From NCBI RefSeq assembly GCF_001297015.1, contig NZ_LIGE01000036.1:248001-312000 (forward strand): a stretch of 64,000 bases of DNA, in the 5' to 3' direction. Shown in pieces: positions 50,653-60,324 of the stretch (its first letter is position 1; each line of letters begins with the position of its first letter). This stretch comes from Pseudomonas sp. RIT-PI-r. GTDB taxonomy: Bacteria > Pseudomonadota > Gammaproteobacteria > Pseudomonadales > Pseudomonadaceae. The translations under genes and the position numbers were made by a program. The notes beneath the pieces were generated by a model, which was not told the origin of the DNA, did no database searches, and saw only the letters and a list, made by a program, of their open reading frames with translations.

Positions 50653-52616
50653 AGCCGAAAATGCCCAACCATCCCGCGCAACTCACTCCCCAACTGCGCC
50701 AGCTCAACACTGGAAGCCGCATTCCCGCGCATCGCCATCGATGACTGATCCGCACTGGCACGAATACTCGTCACACTTCGATTGATCTCCTCTGCCACCG
50801 AACTCTGTTCCTCCGCTGCCGCCGCAATCTGTTGATTCATCTGCTGTATCAATGAAACCGCTGCCGCAATACTCCCCAATGCACTTTCCGTCTGCAGTGC
50901 ATCACTGACCGCAAGCTTCACCAACTCACCACTGCTCTGAATCTGCTGCACCGAAGCATGCGCCGCCGCCCGCAAGGCGCTGACCAACCGCTCGATCTCC
51001 TCGGTCGATTGCTGTGTACGCCGTGCAAGCGCGCGAACCTCATCGGCCACCACCGCAAAGCCCCTGCCCTGCTCACCGGCGCGCGCCGCTTCGATTGCCG
51101 CGTTGAGCGCCAGCAGATTGGTCTGCTCGGCAACACTCTTGATCACCTCGAGTACCGTGCCGATATTCTGAATCTCGGCACTGAGACTCTCGATGCTGGT
51201 ACTCGCAGAAGTCGCCGAGTCCGCCAACTGCTCAATGCGCGCCATGCTCTGACGCACTACCTGCTGACCCGTCTCGACTTTGTCATCCGCCGTCTGCGCC
51301 GCCAACGCGGCCTCTTCGGCATTACGCGCGACATCGTGAACAGTCGCCGTCATCTGGTTCATCGCGGTGGCAACCTGTTCGGTTTCCTCCTTCTGACTGC
51401 TGACTTCAAGATTGGTCTGCTCGGTCACCGTCGACAGCGACTGCGCAGAACTGGCCAATTGCTCGATGCCGGCCTGCAAGCCGCTGACAATCGTGCTCAG
51501 TCCTGCGCCCATCTGCTGCATCGCCAACATCAACTGGCCGATTTCATCCCGGCGCGTCACGCCAATCGTCGCGCTCAAATCACCGGCGGCAATCTGCTGG
51601 GCCACCTGAATCACGCTGCGCAACGGCGAAACAATCAGCCGGGTTATCACCCAGGCTGCGATCAACCCGACCACCAGTGCCAATGCCGAAGAGCCGATAA
51701 TCAGCAATGAATTCTTCTTCAGTTCCGCCTGCATCGCGCCATCTTCAGCGACATACGCCTGATCCACCCGCTCCATCACTTGCGCGGCACGCTGGTGCAA
51801 TTGTTCGTAAACGGTTTTTTCCTGCGCCAGCAACCCGGTGTATTCGGCCAGTTTGTCGTTGAACCCGGCGATGTGCCCGGACACCTCATTGAGCACCGTC
51901 AGATACCCCTCATCCTTGACCGTGGACTTCAGCTCTTCGGCTTGCGCCTGCGCCTGCGCGGCCTGCTCGATATTGCCCTTGCCGGCACTGTCGGCATCGC
52001 CCTTGCGACTCTGATCGAGACGAATCCGTGCTTCGTTCATGGCCTGCAACATCAAGCGTGATACCTGGCTGACCTGACTGGCCTGCTCGATAAACTGCGC
52101 ACCGTCCTTGCCCTCGGTGTCTTTCAAGGTATAGGCGCCATCATCGGCCAGTCCGGCCTGCAACACATCGAGGTTGTTGGCCACGCTGGACACCGACCAA
52201 CTGGCCATTTCCAGCGCGAGATCCTTGGCCTGGGTCAACGAGACAAACTCGTCGAACGCCTTGCGATAGGCATCAAGCGACTGTTCGACATCACTCATCA
52301 CCGGTACATTCGCCGGCGACTGCGCCTTGAGCTGGTTGGCCAGGGCAATAAGAGCAACAACACCTTCGCGCAAGGCATCGGCGGTTTTCGGATTGTTGCG
52401 CAAGGCGTATTCCTGCTCCAGCAGGCGTACGTTGAGCAGGCCACTGTTGAGCGAAGACATCTGCTTGAGCCCATTGAAACGCTGACTGATGGTTTGCAGG
52501 GACCAGACACCCATTGCTGCCACCAGCGCGGTCAACAGCAGTACGAGCACAAACCCGACACCCAGTTTTTTCGCCATACCGAGGTTGGCAAAACGTCCTT
52601 GCACGGCCGAAATCAT
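50649..52616 (-). CDS. Methyl-accepting chemotaxis protein with HBM-like sensor domain
   Basis: A 655-residue chemoreceptor: transmembrane helix about 15-36, a periplasmic sensor of about 250 residues, a second helix about 308-330, HAMP, then the methyl-accepting signalling domain with the hairpin tip EQTNLLALNAAIEAARAGEQ. The size and helical pattern of the sensor fit the HBM class (as in McpS of P. putida, which senses TCA acids). No C-terminal CheR pentapeptide. I chose the ATG at 52616 with AAGGGG upstream. The ligand is unknown. Confidence 0.88.
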   Translation of the reverse strand: MISAVQGRFANLGMAKKLGVGFVLVLLLTALVAAMGVWSLQTISQRFNGLKQMSSLNSGLLNVRLLEQEYALRNNPKTADALREGVVALIALANQLKAQSPANVPVMSDVEQSLDAYRKAFDEFVSLTQAKDLALEMASWSVSSVANNLDVLQAGLADDGAYTLKDTEGKDGAQFIEQASQVSQVSRLMLQAMNEARIRLDQSRKGDADSAGKGNIEQAAQAQAQAEELKSTVKDEGYLTVLNEVSGHIAGFNDKLAEYTGLLAQEKTVYEQLHQRAAQVMERVDQAYVAEDGAMQAELKKNSLLIIGSSALALVVGLIAAWVITRLIVSPLRSVIQVAQQIAAGDLSATIGVTRRDEIGQLMLAMQQMGAGLSTIVSGLQAGIEQLASSAQSLSTVTEQTNLEVSSQKEETEQVATAMNQMTATVHDVARNAEEAALAAQTADDKVETGQQVVRQSMARIEQLADSATSASTSIESLSAEIQNIGTVLEVIKSVAEQTNLLALNAAIEAARAGEQGRGFAVVADEVRALARRTQQSTEEIERLVSALRAAAHASVQQIQSSGELVKLAVSDALQTESALGSIAAAVSLIQQMNQQIAAAAEEQSSVAEEINRSVTSIRASADQSSMAMRGNAASSVELAQLGSELRGMVGHFRL

Positions 52617-52724
52617 TGCGCGAAGCCCCTTGCCAAAGTGTGTGGACGAAGATTCGCAATGGCCATGGACCGGCACAAGTCTCTGGCGTCGGAATAATGG
52701 CAAAAAGCTACGCCCGCGTCGTTT

Positions 52725-54119
52725 TCAGAACGCTTGAGGTCGATCCACGCGGGTGCTGCGGAAAAACTGCCGTGCACGGGGGTCGCAGGCGTATGCGACG
52801 TTGATACGCTGCCACTCGCACACCTCGCCACCGGGACTGAATGCTCCCGACGCGGCAAGCGATACACCACTGCCCAGCGCCTGTCGACGCAATCGGGCAG
52901 GATCGGCAGATGGCGAACGCGCCCAGATGAACAAGCCACCGCACGGTTTTCCGAACACTTCCCACTCGGCGTCTTCCAGTACTTGCAACGCGGCTGCACG
53001 GTCGACACTCAAGCGCTGACGCTGACGATGCACCAGCTTGCGATAGGCGCCACTGGCAAGGAGACGAGCCAGTACCGCCTCATTAAAGCCTGAAGACCCC
53101 GCACTGCTGATCATCTTGATCCGCGCAAGCCGTGCGATCAGCTCAAGATCGGCGAAAACGAAGCCCACCCGCAATGAGCTGCTCAGGGTTTTTGAGAAAC
53201 TGCCGACGTAAATCACTCGTTGATCAAGTGCCGCCAACCGTGTGCCATTGCCATTATGCAAATCGGCGTAGACATCATCTTCGATCACGCGCACATCACC
53301 GGCATTGCACAGCTGCAGGACCTGCCGGGCTACGGTCGGACTCAAACAGGAGCCGGTGGGATTGTGATGATGACTGTTGATAAACATTGCCACTGGCCGG
53401 AACTGCTCCAGCACGCGCGCCAGCGCGTCGATGTCAGGCCCGTTCGGGGTGCGGCGAACTTCGAGCAAGTGCACGCCGTGCAATCGCAAAAGATCGAACA
53501 GCTGCACATGTCCCGGGTTCTCGACCACCACGTAATCGCCAGCCTTCAGCAGGGCGCGCACAATCAGGTCAAGGGCTTGAGTCGCACCGCAGGTGGTCAT
53601 TATCTGCGCGGCGCCAGCCTGAACATTGATCATTTTGAGGCGTTTGACGATCTGTTCGCGCAGCGCCGGCAGCCCCAGTGGCGTGCTGTAGTTGAACAGA
53701 CTGCTCATGTCGGTGCGAGCGACCTGACCTATCGCATAGCTCAAGTCATCAGACTCACGCCAGTTTTCAGGTAACCCGCCATCGCCGAGATTCAACGTGC
53801 CCGGTAAACCGCAAACACTTCCCGCCTCTGGCCGAAGCCGATCGATACTCGCCGGTACAGGCGTATTTATCGCACGGCGAGGCGCTGCTGCCACCATGAA
53901 TCCCGAACCTTGGCGCGGCGCCAGAACGCCTTGTGCCACGAGTCGATCACAAGCCTGAACCACGCATGACTGACTGAGCAAATTGCTGCGTGCGATTTGC
54001 TGTACTGAAGGCAACCGTGTGGCAGGTGGCACATCACTTCGCACGATCCAGTCGATCACTCCGTCAACAATCTGCTGTACGACTGGCACCATTGCCTGTC
54101 GGTCAATTCTCAATTCCAT
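52725..54119 (-). CDS. MocR-type PLP-dependent transcriptional regulator
   Basis: A 464-residue fusion of a GntR winged helix (about 8-75) and an aminotransferase-like domain. The PLP lysine is in YVGSFSKTLSSSLR, with NSHHHNPTG and EDDVYADL also conserved. MocR proteins use PLP or amino acid adducts as signals. I chose the ATG at 54119 with AGGAG 11 nt upstream, since upstream sequence in the open frame has no coding character. The likely target is unknown; the gene has no obvious enzyme partner next to it. Confidence 0.88.
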   Translation of the reverse strand: MELRIDRQAMVPVVQQIVDGVIDWIVRSDVPPATRLPSVQQIARSNLLSQSCVVQACDRLVAQGVLAPRQGSGFMVAAAPRRAINTPVPASIDRLRPEAGSVCGLPGTLNLGDGGLPENWRESDDLSYAIGQVARTDMSSLFNYSTPLGLPALREQIVKRLKMINVQAGAAQIMTTCGATQALDLIVRALLKAGDYVVVENPGHVQLFDLLRLHGVHLLEVRRTPNGPDIDALARVLEQFRPVAMFINSHHHNPTGSCLSPTVARQVLQLCNAGDVRVIEDDVYADLHNGNGTRLAALDQRVIYVGSFSKTLSSSLRVGFVFADLELIARLARIKMISSAGSSGFNEAVLARLLASGAYRKLVHRQRQRLSVDRAAALQVLEDAEWEVFGKPCGGLFIWARSPSADPARLRRQALGSGVSLAASGAFSPGGEVCEWQRINVAYACDPRARQFFRSTRVDRPQAF

Positions 54120-54265
54120 GAGCACGCAAACTCCTGTCCGTTTTGCTGGCGGCAGTAAATCACAGCCGCGCCGGACAGGCTGTGCGACAACGCCGCCAAA
54201 AGCGACCGTTCTAACCATTTGATACACATTGTTTAAGGGGCTTCACGGAACTGAACGTGATCCAC

Positions 54266-54297
54266 AAAAAAGCCCGCAACGAATGCGGGCTGTCTTT
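54266..54297 (-). terminator. Terminator after the SDR gene
   Basis: AGCCCGCA ... TGCGGGCT with T6 on the minus strand, 19 nt after the SDR stop. Confidence 0.85.
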
Positions 54298-54309
54298 CCT
54301 GCGCTCTGT

Positions 54310-55071
54310 TCAGAATGCGGTGACACCGCCATCCACAGCCAGCGAGTGGCCAGTGGTGAATGCCGCACCGTCGCTGCACAGATACAACACGGCACTGGCG
54401 ATTTCCTCGACTTTGCCAATGCGGCCGACCGGGTGCATGGCGTTGGCGAACTCAGCCTTTTTCGGATCGGCCTCATAAGCGCGACGAAACATGTCGGTAT
54501 CGATCACCGCCGGACACACCGCGTTGACGCGGATTTTCTTCTTCGCGTATTCGATGGCGGCCGATTTGGTCAGACCAATCACCGCATGCTTGGACGCCGC
54601 ATAGATGCTCATCTTCGGCGCCGCGCCCAGCCCTGCCACCGAGGCGGTGTTGACGATCGCTCCGCCGCCCTGCGCCAGCAACAGCGGTAGTTGATACTTC
54701 ATGCACAACCAGACGCCTTTGACGTTGACCCCCATGATTGCGTCGAACTCATCCATCGAGCCGTCGGCCAGTTTGCCTTTTTCAATTTCGATGCCGGCAT
54801 TGTTGAAGGCATAGTCCAGACGGCCGTAGGTATTGATGACCTCGTCCATCAGATTTTTCACTTCGCTTTCGATGGTCACGTTGCAACGCACAAAGTTCGC
54901 TTCGCCACCGGCTGTACGAATCAACGCGACCGTGCCCTCCCCCCCTGCCGCGTCCAGGTCGGCGACCACCACTTTCAGGCCTTCGGCAGCGAACGCCTGC
55001 GCGGTCGCACGACCGATACCGTTGGCCGCGCCGGTGACTACGGCAACCTGACCGGAAAACGTCATGCTCAT
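54310..55071 (-). CDS. SDR-family oxidoreductase
   Basis: A 253-residue classical short-chain dehydrogenase with TGAANGIG, NNAG and the catalytic YAASK, plus ASVAGLGAAPKMSIYAASK. Cofactor choice is probably NAD (VVVADLD at the second strand). Substrate not known. I chose the ATG at 55071 with GAGGA 7 nt upstream; a second Met lies two codons on. Confidence 0.85.
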   Translation of the reverse strand: MSMTFSGQVAVVTGAANGIGRATAQAFAAEGLKVVVADLDAAGGEGTVALIRTAGGEANFVRCNVTIESEVKNLMDEVINTYGRLDYAFNNAGIEIEKGKLADGSMDEFDAIMGVNVKGVWLCMKYQLPLLLAQGGGAIVNTASVAGLGAAPKMSIYAASKHAVIGLTKSAAIEYAKKKIRVNAVCPAVIDTDMFRRAYEADPKKAEFANAMHPVGRIGKVEEIASAVLYLCSDGAAFTTGHSLAVDGGVTAF

Positions 55072-55308
55072 TGTTGTGTCCTCGAAGGGATAGATGCAGG
55101 GGATGTGTGGCATCGCAGCATAGCCATTGAGGCCGGCCACGCGTCAGCACTATCCAATGGCTGTTTATGTGGCCATGCATCGCAGTGATAAAACTGTGCG
55201 GGTGATCATCACTGCATTGGATCGGCGTGCATTCGCCGCGTCAGCCAACCTTGCGAGATCGGCGCTGAAGGTCTATCAACAAGGCTTCATTCAATTCGAG
55301 TGCCTGCC

Positions 55309-56313
55309 ATGACCTCCCAGACCAATCGCCAGTTCCTGCTCGCCAAACGCCCGGTGGGCGCCGCGACCCGCGAGACCTTCACCTATCAGGAAATACCGGT
55401 CGGCGAACCGGCGGCGGGACAGATTCTGGTCAAGAACGAATACCTGTCGCTCGACCCGGCCATGCGTGGCTGGATGAACGAGGGCAAGTCCTACATCCCG
55501 CCGGTTGGAATCGGCGAAGTCATGCGCGCACTGGGCGTAGGCAAAGTCGTCGCCTCGAACAACCCAGGGTTTGCCGTCGGGGACTACGTCAACGGTGCCA
55601 TTGGCGTGCAGGATTATTTCCTCGGCGAACCCAGAGGTTTCTACAAAGTCGATCCGAAACTGGCGCCGCTGCCAGTGTATCTGTCCGCGCTGGGCATGAC
55701 CGGCATGACCGCTTACTTCGCCCTGCTGGATGTCGGCGCGCCGAAGGCTGGCGATACCGTTGTGCTTTCAGGCGCGGCAGGTGCGGTAGGCAGCATTGCC
55801 GGGCAGATCGCCAAGATCAAAGGCTGCCGCGTGGTGGGAATCGCCGGCGGTGCCGACAAGTGCAAATTTCTCATTGATGAGCTGGGCTTCGACGGCGCCA
55901 TCGACTACAAGAACGAAGATGTGATTGCCGGCCTCAAGCGCGAATGCCCGAAAGGCGTCGACGTGTATTTCGATAACGTCGGCGGTGACATTCTCGACGC
56001 AGTGCTGAGTCGCTTGAACATGAAGGCGCGTGTGGTGATCTGCGGCGCGATCAGCCAGTACAACAACAAGGAAGCGGTCAAAGGCCCCGCCAACTACCTG
56101 TCGCTGCTGGTCAATCGTGCGCGGATGGAAGGCTTTGTGGTGATGGACTATGCCGCGCAATACGCCAGCGCCGCGCAGGAAATGGCCGGATGGATGGCCA
56201 AGGGGCAACTCAAGAGCAAGGAAGACATCGTCGAGGGCCTGGAGACCTTTCCAGAGACGCTGATGAAACTGTTCAGCGGCGAGAATTTCGGCAAGTTGGT
56301 GTTGAAAATCTAA
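55309..56313 (+). CDS. MDR-family NADP-dependent oxidoreductase (curcumin/alkenal reductase type)
   Basis: A 334-residue zinc-independent medium-chain reductase. Visible motifs include LSLDPAMRGWM, the nucleotide site GAAGAVGSIAGQIAKIKG, and DVYFDNVGGDILD. Family members reduce alpha,beta-unsaturated carbonyls with NADPH (CurA, alkenal reductases). The ATG at 55309 is used, although a GTG three codons earlier is possible. Divergent from the SDR gene. Confidence 0.9.
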   Translation: MTSQTNRQFLLAKRPVGAATRETFTYQEIPVGEPAAGQILVKNEYLSLDPAMRGWMNEGKSYIPPVGIGEVMRALGVGKVVASNNPGFAVGDYVNGAIGVQDYFLGEPRGFYKVDPKLAPLPVYLSALGMTGMTAYFALLDVGAPKAGDTVVLSGAAGAVGSIAGQIAKIKGCRVVGIAGGADKCKFLIDELGFDGAIDYKNEDVIAGLKRECPKGVDVYFDNVGGDILDAVLSRLNMKARVVICGAISQYNNKEAVKGPANYLSLLVNRARMEGFVVMDYAAQYASAAQEMAGWMAKGQLKSKEDIVEGLETFPETLMKLFSGENFGKLVLKI

Positions 56314-56330
56314 AATCCCCAGAAAACAAA

Positions 56331-56421
56331 TGTAGGAGTGAGCCCTGCTCGCGATAGCGGTGTGTCAGTCAACATTAACGTTGTTTGACACACCGCTATC
56401 GCGAGCAGGCTCACTCCTACA
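56331..56421. repeat. REPIN (family B)
   Basis: Arms of 36-37 bases (TGTAGGAGTGAGCCCTGCTC onward, one extra C in the left arm) between the convergent MDR and pyrF genes. Confidence 0.9.
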
Positions 56422-56439
56422 GGGTTTCGCGGTGTCTGA

Positions 56440-57138
56440 TCAGGCGATTTCGGCTACAACCGAAGCCAATGCCTTGGCCGGATCCGTCGCCTGGCTGATC
56501 GGACGGCCGATCACCAGATAATCGGAACCGGCATCCAGTGCCTGACGCGGGGTCAGAATGCGGCGCTGATCGTCCTGCGCACTGCCCGCCGGACGAATCC
56601 CCGGGGTCACCAGTTGCAGCGATGGGTGTGCGGTTTTCAGTGCAGTGGCTTCCAGCGCCGAGCACACCAGGCCGTCCATGCCAGCCTTCTCGGCCAATGC
56701 GGCCAGACGCAGCACTTGCTCTTGCGGTTCGATGTCCAGACCGATACCGGCGAGGTCTTCACGCTCCATCGAGGTCAGTACGGTGACGCCGATCAGCAAT
56801 GGCTGCGGGCCACTGCGCTTGTCCAGCACTTCACGGCAGGCGGCCATCATGCGCATACCACCCGAGCAATGCACGTTGACCATCCACACGCCCATCTCGG
56901 CAGCGGCTTTCACGGCCATCGCGGTGGTGTTGGGAATGTCGTGGAATTTCAGGTCGAGGAATACTTCGAAACCCTTGTCACGCAGGGTGCCGACGATTTC
57001 CGCGGCGCAACTGGTGAAGAGTTCCTTGCCCACTTTGACCCGGCACAGTTTCGGGTCCAACTGGTCGGCCAGCTTCAGTGCGGCGTCACGGGTGGGGAAA
57101 TCCAGGGCGACGATGATAGGAGTCTGGCAGGCGGACAT
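56440..57138 (-). CDS. pyrF: Orotidine 5'-phosphate decarboxylase
   Basis: A 232-residue OMP decarboxylase, last step of UMP synthesis. Conserved catalytic segments KVGKELF and FLDLKFHDIPNT, and the phosphate loop VIGRPISQA. I chose the ATG at 57138 (MSACQTPI); the open frame goes on upstream, but without family similarity. Confidence 0.95.
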   Translation of the reverse strand: MSACQTPIIVALDFPTRDAALKLADQLDPKLCRVKVGKELFTSCAAEIVGTLRDKGFEVFLDLKFHDIPNTTAMAVKAAAEMGVWMVNVHCSGGMRMMAACREVLDKRSGPQPLLIGVTVLTSMEREDLAGIGLDIEPQEQVLRLAALAEKAGMDGLVCSALEATALKTAHPSLQLVTPGIRPAGSAQDDQRRILTPRQALDAGSDYLVIGRPISQATDPAKALASVVAEIA

Positions 57139-57367
57139 GAATGGGCTCTCAGGCAGGTCGAAATCGGCGCGCATTGTAGCGGAACCGGCGGCGGCGCGGC
57201 ACCCGATGATCGGTAAATCGTCGCGCTGACCATGATCAGCATAGCGTCCGCTGCTATTGTGTCGACTCCGATACACAACCGACATGCCGCCAACACGCGC
57301 CCGCGCTAGCCTCGCCAGCCGCAACACGCCCTTACATCAGCACTTCCCGCCTCACGGCAGGACGCCT

Positions 57368-58183
57368 ATGCTGAAACCACAACCTCGCAGCCCATCTTTG
57401 TGGTTGGCGGCCTACTGGCAGATGAACAGCCCCATGCACAACACCCAAACGACCGCGACGGATGAGCCAAAAGACGACAAGCGCTGGAGCATCCGCGCGC
57501 TGATCGTCGACGACGACGTGCCGATCCGCGAGCTGATGATCGATTACCTCGCCCGCTTCAACATCCACGCCAGCGGCGTCACCGACGGCGCGGCGATGCG
57601 TCAGGCGCTGCTCGCCGAGCATTTCGATGTTGTCGTGCTGGACCTGATGCTGCCCGGCGAAGACGGCTTGTCGCTGTGCCGCTGGCTGCGCGCCGAATCG
57701 GACATCCCGATCCTGATGCTCACCGCCCGTTGCGAACCGACCGACCGCATCATCGGCCTGGAACTGGGCGCCGATGACTACATGGCCAAACCCTTCGAAC
57801 CGCGCGAACTGGTGGCGCGCATTCAGACCATTCTGCGTCGGGTGCGCGATGATCGTACCGAGCAACGGGCCAACATTCGTTTCGACAACTGGCGCCTGAA
57901 CAGCGTTCTGCGCCAGTTGATCGCCGACAACGGCCTGGTGGTGCCGCTGTCCAACGCCGAATTCCGCCTGCTCTGGGTCTTTATCGAACGCCCGCGCCGA
58001 GTGCTCAGTCGCGAACAACTGCTCGATGCCGCGCGCGGCCGTTCAATCGAAGCATTTGACCGCAGCATCGATCTGCTGGTCTCGCGCCTGCGCCAGAAGC
58101 TCGGCGACGACCCGAAAGCCCCGCAGTTGATCAAAACCGTACGCGGTGAGGGTTACCTGTTCGACGCACGGGACATCGGCTGA
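57368..58183 (+). CDS. OmpR-family response regulator
   Basis: A 271-residue response regulator: receiver domain with acidic pocket VDDD, phosphoacceptor Asp in VVLDLMLPGEDG and Lys in AKPFEP, then an OmpR winged helix. The start is uncertain. ATG at 57368 has an AGGA 5 nt upstream and gives an unusual 50-residue N-terminal extension; ATG at 57422 or 57434 would give a standard length but has no ribosome site. It overlaps the sensor kinase by one base (TGATG). Confidence 0.88.
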   Translation: MLKPQPRSPSLWLAAYWQMNSPMHNTQTTATDEPKDDKRWSIRALIVDDDVPIRELMIDYLARFNIHASGVTDGAAMRQALLAEHFDVVVLDLMLPGEDGLSLCRWLRAESDIPILMLTARCEPTDRIIGLELGADDYMAKPFEPRELVARIQTILRRVRDDRTEQRANIRFDNWRLNSVLRQLIADNGLVVPLSNAEFRLLWVFIERPRRVLSREQLLDAARGRSIEAFDRSIDLLVSRLRQKLGDDPKAPQLIKTVRGEGYLFDARDIG

Positions 58184-59232
58184 TGCGAGCGCGCTTCGAC
58201 ACGCTGTTCGGACGCCTGTTTGGCGTGCTGTTCGTGGCGATTGTCCTGGCGCACTTGCTGGCGTTCACCTGGTTCCGCCTCTACGGCCCGCCACCGCCAC
58301 CACCGCCGCCAGAGTTTTCCCAGGGTGTCGAAGGGCAACGGCCCATGCCGGATCCACGCTATGCGCAGCGGCCACCGCGCCCCTGGTTCGGTGGCCCGGT
58401 GGTGCCACTGACCTTTCAATTCATCACGCTGATGATCGCGGCGTGGTACGGCGCCAAACTGCTCAGTCGGCCGATCCAGCGTCTGAGCGACGCCGCTGAG
58501 CGCCTCAGCGAAGACCTCGACAGCCCGCCACTGGACGAGTCCGGCCCGCGCGAAGCACGGCAAGCGGCGCACACCTTCAACCTGATGCAGCAACGCATTC
58601 GCGAGCAGGTGCAGCAACGCGCGCGCATGCTCGGCGCGGTTTCCCACGACCTGCGCACACCGCTGTCACGTCTGAAACTGCGCCTGGAAAACATCAGCGA
58701 TGAACGACTGCAGGGCCAGATGCGTCAGGACCTCGACGACATGATCGGCATGCTCGACGCCACGCTCACCTACCTGCATGAACAGCGCACCAGCGAAGCG
58801 CTGCAAATGATGGATGTGCAGGCACTGGTCGAATCGCTGGCGGAGAATGCGCAGGATCAGGGCGCCGACGTGCAGGTCAGCGGCCATTGCACGCCCTTGC
58901 CCGTGCAGCCGATGGCACTGCGCTCGTGCATCAACAATCTGATGGATAACGCCTTGCGCTATGCCGGGCAGGCGCAAATCGAATTGCAGGATCAGCGCGA
59001 GCAATTGCTGATTCGCGTGATCGACCACGGCCCGGGAATCGCCGCCGACAAACGCGAAGCCGTGTTTGAACCGTTCTATCGGCTGGAAGGTTCGCGCAAT
59101 CGCAATTCCGGCGGTGTGGGGCTAGGGATGACCATTGCCCGCGAGGCGGCGCAGCGTCTGGGCGGCCAGCTCAATCTTGAAGAAACCCCGGGCGGCGGCC
59201 TTACCGCCATCATTCGCCTGCCACGCCCCTGA
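58183..59232 (+). CDS. Sensor histidine kinase
   Basis: A 349-residue inner-membrane kinase with two transmembrane helices (about 10-32 and 74-94). The short periplasmic loop contains eight consecutive prolines. HAMP-like linker follows, then the H-box GAVSHDLRTPLSR, N-box INNLMDNALRYA, and G-boxes DHGPGI and GVGLGMTIA. It works with the upstream response regulator. The signal is unknown. Confidence 0.9.
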   Translation: MRARFDTLFGRLFGVLFVAIVLAHLLAFTWFRLYGPPPPPPPPEFSQGVEGQRPMPDPRYAQRPPRPWFGGPVVPLTFQFITLMIAAWYGAKLLSRPIQRLSDAAERLSEDLDSPPLDESGPREARQAAHTFNLMQQRIREQVQQRARMLGAVSHDLRTPLSRLKLRLENISDERLQGQMRQDLDDMIGMLDATLTYLHEQRTSEALQMMDVQALVESLAENAQDQGADVQVSGHCTPLPVQPMALRSCINNLMDNALRYAGQAQIELQDQREQLLIRVIDHGPGIAADKREAVFEPFYRLEGSRNRNSGGVGLGMTIAREAAQRLGGQLNLEETPGGGLTAIIRLPRP

Positions 59233-59248
59233 GAACGCCACCGACTCA

Positions 59249-59340
59249 CTGTGGGAGCGAACCCGCTCGCGAAGGCGTCATCTGATCCAACATCTTTTTT
59301 GGATGTACTGGCCTCTTCGCGAGCAGGCTCGCTCCCACAG
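59249..59340. repeat. REP pair (family C)
   Basis: CTGTGGGAGCGAACCCGCTC and the inverted copy GAGCAGGCTCGCTCCCACAG, with about 37 nt between the two copies, after the kinase gene. Confidence 0.85.
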
Positions 59341-59466
59341 GGTTTGGCGGTGTTCATTCTGCCGTGTGTACCGTCCGGTACAAACCCCACATACCCCGGA
59401 CAACTCGCACCCTGACCCTGCATAAGCCGGTACCCCCGCCGGTTTGCCATTCAGGGAGTGAGCCCG

Positions 59467-60318
59467 ATGATCGGTAGCGTCAGCAACTACACGAGCTATA
59501 CCAGCACCAGCAGCACCGCCACGCAAAATTCGCGCAGCCAGCAACTGCAAAAAGAACTGTTCGCCAAGCTCGACAGTAACGGCGACGGCGCAGTGGATCA
59601 GGACGAACTGAAAAGCGCCCTGTCGCAGAAGTCCGACGACGGCCTGCTGGTCAACCTGAGCAAGCAGTTCGGTGATCTCGACAGCGACGACAGCGGTAGC
59701 CTCAGCGCCGAAGAAATGACCGCCATGGCGCCGCCCCCGCCGCCACAGGATCAAGCACCGAACACCGACCTCGCCGACGCCCTGATCAGCGCCCTCGACA
59801 TCGACGGCGACGGCGCCATCAGCAGCGACGAACTGAGCAGCGGCCTGACCAGCGCCGGCAGTACCGCCGACAGCAACGAACTCTTCTCCGCCCTCGACAA
59901 GAACAAGGACGGCACCGTCAGCCAGGACGAACTAACCGCCAGCCTGACCCCACCGCCACCACCGCCACCACAAATCAACAGCGACGAACTGTTCAGCCAG
60001 CTCGATGCGGATGGCGATGGCAGCGTGACGGCCACGGAATTAAGCAGCGCTGTGCAGACCGGCAACAGCACCTCATCGACCAGCACCGACACCAGCGCAG
60101 CGCTACTCAAAGTGCTCGATAGCGACAGCAGTGGTGGCGTGAGCAGTGATGAGCTGAAAGCGGCTTTACAGGCCGGGCGTGAACGACCGGACGAAGAACA
60201 GACGGCATCGACCCAGAGCACGACAGAAGCTCTGAATCGCATGATTGCCAATTTGAGCAAGCAGTACTCGCTGGAAAACACTGCGTCGGTGGGCAAGTAT
60301 TTGAATGTGGCGACTTGA
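59467..60318 (+). CDS. Six-EF-hand calcium-binding protein (XopAW-like)
   Basis: A 283-residue protein with six EF-hand loops in three pairs: DSNGDGAVDQDE, DSDDSGSLSAEE, DIDGDGAISSDE, DKNKDGTVSQDE, DADGDGSVTATE and DSDSSGGVSSDE. Pro-rich linkers (PPPPPQ and seven Pro) separate the pairs. No signal peptide. Similar Pseudomonas proteins carry a XopAW-type name, after a Xanthomonas type III effector, but I see no secretion genes nearby. I chose the ATG at 59467 with GGGAG 8 nt upstream. It lies 234 nt after the kinase gene, possibly in the same regulon. Confidence 0.88.
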   Translation: MIGSVSNYTSYTSTSSTATQNSRSQQLQKELFAKLDSNGDGAVDQDELKSALSQKSDDGLLVNLSKQFGDLDSDDSGSLSAEEMTAMAPPPPPQDQAPNTDLADALISALDIDGDGAISSDELSSGLTSAGSTADSNELFSALDKNKDGTVSQDELTASLTPPPPPPPQINSDELFSQLDADGDGSVTATELSSAVQTGNSTSSTSTDTSAALLKVLDSDSSGGVSSDELKAALQAGRERPDEEQTASTQSTTEALNRMIANLSKQYSLENTASVGKYLNVAT

Positions 60319-60324
60319 GTCGAC

